Shown piece after piece: positions 53,836 to 57,296 of a DNA stretch of 57,296 nucleotides; position 1 is the first letter of the stretch; each line of letters opens with the position of its first letter. The notes beneath the pieces were generated by a model. It made no database searches, was not told the DNA's origin, and saw nothing but the letters and a program-made list of their open reading frames with translations. Source of the stretch: Bacillota bacterium (GTDB lineage: Bacteria; Bacillota; UBA4882; UBA8346); contig JAAYHS010000087.1 in the NCBI GenBank assembly GCA_012735315.1, forward strand, positions 1 through 57,296, read 5' to 3'. The position numbers and the translations under genes are program-made.

Positions 53836-54579
53836 TTAATCGGTTTTCCCCGAATCGCCCAACAGCTTCCATCCTTTATTAACAAGCCATTTGAGCATTT
53901 TGGTCCTTTCTTGACGAAAGTTTTTTTGATTGCGCGAGGCTTTTTCGGGAGCTTCATCCGGTAGCTCTACGTAGCCGCGGCCGTTGACCGGGACTACTAC
54001 CGGATGTCGGCCTGTTAAGTCAAGAATTGCGCAACTCACCGGAATATCGGTAGTGATAAATCCCTTGCTAACCGCCTTCAATGAACCCCAGACCCAGTGA
54101 TCAAGGATTGGCCGGCAAAGCTCTTTTTTAAAGATTAACCCGCGGTTGGAAATGGCCACATCAACTCTTTTTGGGGCTTTTACCTTATCGGATAAATATT
54201 TGGTCCGCCGGTACCTTTTTTTAAAAGGCGAACCGAATATTAAGCCCGCTTGGGCCACCGCCGGATAACGGTCCGCGTATCTCAAAAGAGTATTCAAACC
54301 TTTTTTGGTCAGCAACACATCATCGTCAACCATTAAGATGTATGGCCGCGAAGCCTCCAAAGCAGCATAATACCTGCCCAACGCTCCGATGTTCTTTTCG
54401 GATTGGAGATTACGGGTCGCGCCGGGAATGGGCTTGGCACTGTTATTCCAGACGATGATCTCGGTCAGCCCCAAATCCTTCAATCGTTTTACCACCAACC
54501 GGGCGCTTTTGGGGCGGGCATAATTACACATAACCGCCGTAACTTGCGACAAGGCAATCGGTTCGGCTTTTCTTTTCAT
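53836..54579 (-). CDS. GT-A glycosyltransferase, paralogue B of three
   Basis: 247 residues, with VTAVMCNYARPKSARLVVKR, LTEIIVWNNSAKPIP and a DDD metal site in ILMVDDDVLLTKKG. The conserved HWVWGS, DIPVSCAILDLTGRHPVVV and ELPDEAPEKASRNQKN are shared with the flanking copies. ATG 54579 follows GGGTGAG, which overlaps the stop of paralogue C. Middle gene of the tandem run. Confidence 0.75.
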   Translation of the reverse strand: MKRKAEPIALSQVTAVMCNYARPKSARLVVKRLKDLGLTEIIVWNNSAKPIPGATRNLQSEKNIGALGRYYAALEASRPYILMVDDDVLLTKKGLNTLLRYADRYPAVAQAGLIFGSPFKKRYRRTKYLSDKVKAPKRVDVAISNRGLIFKKELCRPILDHWVWGSLKAVSKGFITTDIPVSCAILDLTGRHPVVVPVNGRGYVELPDEAPEKASRNQKNFRQERTKMLKWLVNKGWKLLGDSGKTD

Positions 54580-54585
54580 CGATGC

Positions 54586-55347
54586 TCACCCGCTTTTCTT
54601 TTTGGGTTCTTTCATTTTCAACGGCTTCCAACCGTGGTTGATCATCCACCTCAAGATTTTGGTCTTTTCCGTCCTGGCTCCTTTTTGGCGGCTGAGAGCT
54701 TTGTGGGGAGCTTCATCTTTGAGTTTTTCCATTCCATTACCATCAGAAGGAACCACTACGGGATGTTGACCCGTCAGATCGAGAATCGCACAACTTACGG
54801 CAAGGTCGGTAGCGATAAACCCCGGTCTTACCGCTTCTTTAAATTTCCAAGCCCAATGGTTGAGAATCCGCCGGCAAAGATCGGTGGAGATAAGCAGCCC
54901 GCCGTAAGGCAATACCAGATCCACTTTTCGCGGCGCTTTCACTTGATGGGATTTAATCACCTTACGGTCGAAATATCTCTTAAACGGGGGGTTAAAAATC
55001 GCGCCGCATTGAACCACGGCCGGATATTTGGCGGCCCATAATCTCAAGGCGTTCAACCCCGCCCGGGTCAGCATGTGGTCGTCGTCCACGATCAAAATGT
55101 AGGGTCTTTGAGTATGCAAACCAATGTAATACCTGCCGATTGAACCGACATTAGTCGCACTGACGATATTTCTGGTGGCGTGTTTAATCGGTTTCGCCTT
55201 GTTATTCCAGACGATGATCTCAGTAAGCCCCAAATCTTTGAGTCGCTTAACACAGGCTTTGGCGTTGTTGGGCCTGGCAAAATTACAAGTCGCCGCGCAA
55301 ATCTCGCTTAAGGGAATGATTTTGCTCTTGGCGGGTTTGTTGCCCAT
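54586..55347 (-). CDS. GT-A glycosyltransferase, paralogue C of three
   Basis: 253 residues, with ICAATCNFARPNNAKACVKR, LTEIIVWNNKAKPIK and metal site ILIVDDDHMLT. It is first in the run. ATG 55347 follows AAAGGAG, and a CATAATATA box lies on the minus strand near 55410 with AC 15 bases before it. Shared C-terminal KxxLRWMINHGWK with the other two shows triplication rather than convergence. Confidence 0.75.
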   Translation of the reverse strand: MGNKPAKSKIIPLSEICAATCNFARPNNAKACVKRLKDLGLTEIIVWNNKAKPIKHATRNIVSATNVGSIGRYYIGLHTQRPYILIVDDDHMLTRAGLNALRLWAAKYPAVVQCGAIFNPPFKRYFDRKVIKSHQVKAPRKVDLVLPYGGLLISTDLCRRILNHWAWKFKEAVRPGFIATDLAVSCAILDLTGQHPVVVPSDGNGMEKLKDEAPHKALSRQKGARTEKTKILRWMINHGWKPLKMKEPKKKSG

Positions 55348-55700
55348 AGTGATTCTCCTTTAATTTCATATTGAGTCCCGGACCAAGCTTGTCACTAAGC
55401 TTGATCTATATTATGATTTCAAATCGGTTAGTTCTCCGTTCCAAAAGAAGAGCTTTTTGTGACTGAATCATCTTCTCTCCCGCCAACCTAAGCTTGGCCA
55501 CCAAATCCGAAGACAACCTGTGTGTAAATTATATTGCTTTACTCCACACCAAAAATGACTGACTCACATAAAATAACAATCAGGACAACAGCTCCGCCGA
55601 CTTTCAGCATCTTTATCTTGTGGTTAAACCATAAAATGCTTGGGCGGAGCCAAACGGAACCGAGAAAGATTTAACAAGAAATTCAGTGGAGGGATCCTTC

Positions 55701-56807
55701 TTGTTCGATTACCTGGTGGTTGGAGCCGGGTTTGCCGGATGTGTGGTGGCCGAGCGCTTGGCCAGTCAATACGGGCAGCGGGTGTTAATAATCGACAAAA
55801 GAGACCACATCGGCGGAAATTGTTACGACTGCTATAATGAAGCCGGTATCTTAATCCACCGTTACGGGCCGCATACTTTCCATACCAACAACCGGAAGGT
55901 CTTCGAATATCTGCTTCTATTCACCGAATGGCGTTATTACCAGCACCGGGTCCGGGCTTATGTCGACGGCAAATTCTTACCGATCCCGATTAATCTTGAC
56001 ACCGTCAATCAACTGTACGGTCTGAATTTATCCAGCCGGGAATTGGCGGAATACTTCGAACGGGTCCGCGAACCCGCGCCTCAGGTGAAAACAGCGGAAG
56101 ATGCGGTCGTCTCCCAGGTGGGCCGGGACTTATTTGAAAAATTCTTTAAAGGCCTTACCTTGAAACACTGGGGGATGGAAGCCTCTCAACTGGACGCTTC
56201 GGTAACCCGGCGGATTCCGGTGCGAACCTCCCGTGACGACCGCTATTTTTCCGACCGCTATCAAGGCGTACCCAAACACGGCTATACGGCTCTCTTCACC
56301 CGGATGCTGCGGCAACCCCAAATCTCCGTTTTACTAAATACCGACTACCGCACAATCCTCCCTGAAATTAAATTCAAACGGATCGTCTTTACCGGCCCCA
56401 TCGACGAGTATTTTGATTATCGCTACGGACCGCTGCCCTACCGTTCGGTCCACTTTGAATACGAAACGCTCCCTACCGCCGGACTGCCGGAGGGAACTTA
56501 CCAACCGACCGGTACGGTAACTTATCCCAATGATTATGACTTTACCCGGGTGGCCGAATTTAAACACTTTACCGGCCAAACTCATCCGCTGACAACCATC
56601 GTCCGGCAGTACCCGCGAGACAGCGGGGAACCCTATTACCCGATCCCGTGCGAAGAGAGCAAAGCCCTCTATCAAAAATACGCCGCCCTGGCCGCGAAAG
56701 AAAAAAATGTTTGGTTTATCGGACGGTTGGCCAATTACCGGTATTACAACATGGACCAAGTGGTTGAAAAGGCTTTGGAATTGGTGGAAAAGGAGCTGGC
56801 TCTTTAA
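55701..56807 (+). CDS. glf: UDP-galactopyranose mutase
   Basis: Glf converts UDP-galactopyranose to UDP-galactofuranose with reduced FAD. From TTG 55701 (GGAGGG seven bases upstream) the protein has 368 residues and the typical start FDYLVVGAGFAGCVVAERLA. IGGNCYDCYNEAGILIHRYG and YNMDQVVEKALELVEKEL are family hallmarks. It implies that galactofuranose is one sugar of the surface glycan assembled by the neighbouring transferases. A GTG at 55686 is less well placed as a start. Confidence 0.95.
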   Translation: MFDYLVVGAGFAGCVVAERLASQYGQRVLIIDKRDHIGGNCYDCYNEAGILIHRYGPHTFHTNNRKVFEYLLLFTEWRYYQHRVRAYVDGKFLPIPINLDTVNQLYGLNLSSRELAEYFERVREPAPQVKTAEDAVVSQVGRDLFEKFFKGLTLKHWGMEASQLDASVTRRIPVRTSRDDRYFSDRYQGVPKHGYTALFTRMLRQPQISVLLNTDYRTILPEIKFKRIVFTGPIDEYFDYRYGPLPYRSVHFEYETLPTAGLPEGTYQPTGTVTYPNDYDFTRVAEFKHFTGQTHPLTTIVRQYPRDSGEPYYPIPCEESKALYQKYAALAAKEKNVWFIGRLANYRYYNMDQVVEKALELVEKELAL

Positions 56808-56953
56808 TGACCCATCGCCCCTACACAGGGGTAACTACCGTTCATAGGAGCTTAAAATCGTAATCCCCCATACTCTATTTTTCTAGCCTAATCTTTCATG
56901 TTAACTAATCACTTAGGAGCATGGTGGTTCTCTAAGTCCTAGGATGGGACAAA

Positions 56954-56984
56954 GTCGCGGAGGACATGGATGTCCGAGAGCGAC
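56954..56984. other. Nested hairpin in the 3' non-coding region
   Basis: GTCGC (56954-56958) pairs with GCGAC (56980-56984), enclosing GGACA-TGGA-TGTCC (56962-56975). It has no following T run and is not a terminator. It resembles small structured repeats seen in Clostridia, but its family cannot be fixed here. The rest of 56808-57033 shows nothing else supported. Confidence 0.55.
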
Positions 56985-57033
56985 CAATTAAGGGATAAAA
57001 GGTCGGGTTTAATTTCGTAACCTATTCAAATAC

Positions 57034-57141
57034 ACTATAGTATAGACTATAGTTAACGTTCTCAAAGACTATAGTAGACGACGACAAACACTATAGTACA
57101 CATTCGCAAACACTATAGTCGACGTTGGCAAAGACTATAGT
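57034..57141. repeat. 22-bp periodic array of ACTATAGT palindromes
   Basis: Six perfect ACTATAGT palindromes lie at 57034, 57046, 57068, 57090, 57112 and 57134. After a 12-bp first step, every step is exactly 22 bp. Between cores the four full units share a loose ACG and then CAAAG or CAAAC. The array lies between glf and the 3' end of a group II intron, outside any gene. Iteron, operator or structured-RNA roles are possible. Confidence 0.9.
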
Positions 57142-57171
57142 CGATTTTTAATTTAACCCTCTTAATAACTG

Positions 57172-57296
57172 GTCGAGTAGATAGAGCCTTCACAGGCTCA
57201 ACCCCTCACAGAACCGTGCTTGCGCAATTAACGCACACGGCTCTTCATTACAACATTTACTATTAGCAAGGTTTACGTTCATAGATATTTACATAG
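57172..57296 (-). mobile_element. 3' end of a group II intron (domains V and VI), cut by window edge
   Basis: On the minus strand GAGCCGTGTGCG...GCACGGTTC (57243-57211) is domain V. Its AGC triad and two-base AG bulge on the 3' side are normal, but its loop TTAATTG is not a GNRA tetraloop. It is followed by a domain VI-like GAGCC/GGCTC helix and CTACTCGAC at the likely 3' splice site (57172). The intron body and any reverse transcriptase lie beyond 57296. The downstream exon begins about 30 bases before the ACTATAGT array. Confidence 0.8.

Noticed and set aside
56808-56840. Terminator of glf (CCCCTACACAGGGG hairpin)
   Set aside because: The stem is short (four pairs) and no T run follows.
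57034-57141. CRISPR array
   Set aside because: Units are 22 bp with an 8-bp conserved core and no unique spacers, and no cas genes are present.

Overview
The window comes from a spore-forming member of the Bacillota. The evidence is the pnp-rpsO, pheS-pheT and yicC-ihf-remA-gmk-rpoZ-coaBC-priA-def-fmt-rsmB gene order, a T-box leader, a SAM-I riboswitch, a YqzL-type peptide, SPOCS (DUF3794) spore proteins, and CotS/CotSA and CgeB homologues. Strong Shine-Dalgarno sites and frequent TTG/GTG starts also fit. A deep-branching, Clostridia- or Limnochordia-like lineage is plausible, but species cannot be read from this sequence.

Bases 1-34400 are mostly core genome, largely on the minus strand. 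In order they hold: pnp (cut by the window edge), rpsO, a U32 RNA-modification type protein, a phosphomutase-like metalloenzyme, a DUF421 membrane protein, CvpA fused to a Cys-rich tail, ZapA, pheS/pheT behind a T-box, a SpoU methyltransferase, an M48 protease, a small sugar-kinase-like protein, RNase P RNA and a Myb-like coiled-coil regulator. Next is a SAM-I riboswitch controlling DUF39, NIL-ferredoxin and UPF0280 genes, a set linked elsewhere to homocysteine synthesis by sulfide incorporation. After that come apgM, the rsmB/fmt/def/priA/coaBC block and the rpoZ/gmk/remA/mihF/yicC block. An HtrA protease and an ECF sigma/anti-sigma pair lie on the plus strand.

Bases 34500-56800 form an accessory region that looks devoted to the spore surface. 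It holds two multi-repeat SPOCS-type proteins, a CgeB-like protein, a cotS-cotSA pair, another CotS-like kinase, five GT-A type transferases on the plus strand (four GT2 and one GT-D), three tandem paralogous GT-A proteins on the minus strand, three more GT4 enzymes, a nucleotide-sugar epimerase and UDP-galactopyranose mutase. Several plus-strand units are preceded by AC-17-CATANNNTA boxes like those used by mother-cell sigma-K. My inference is that this is a mother-cell-expressed glycan assembly system, probably containing galactofuranose, built on a SPOCS-protein scaffold.

The right end (56808-57296) is non-coding. It holds a structured hairpin, an array of palindromic ACTATAGT boxes with an exact 22-bp period, and the 3' end (domains V and VI) of a minus-strand group II intron that continues beyond the window. 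Several dispersed or tandem repeats occur elsewhere: a 9-bp array beside rpsO, an inverted pair of 62-bp palindromes, a GTTCCGCG family, and a CGTGCTCGTGCTC family.
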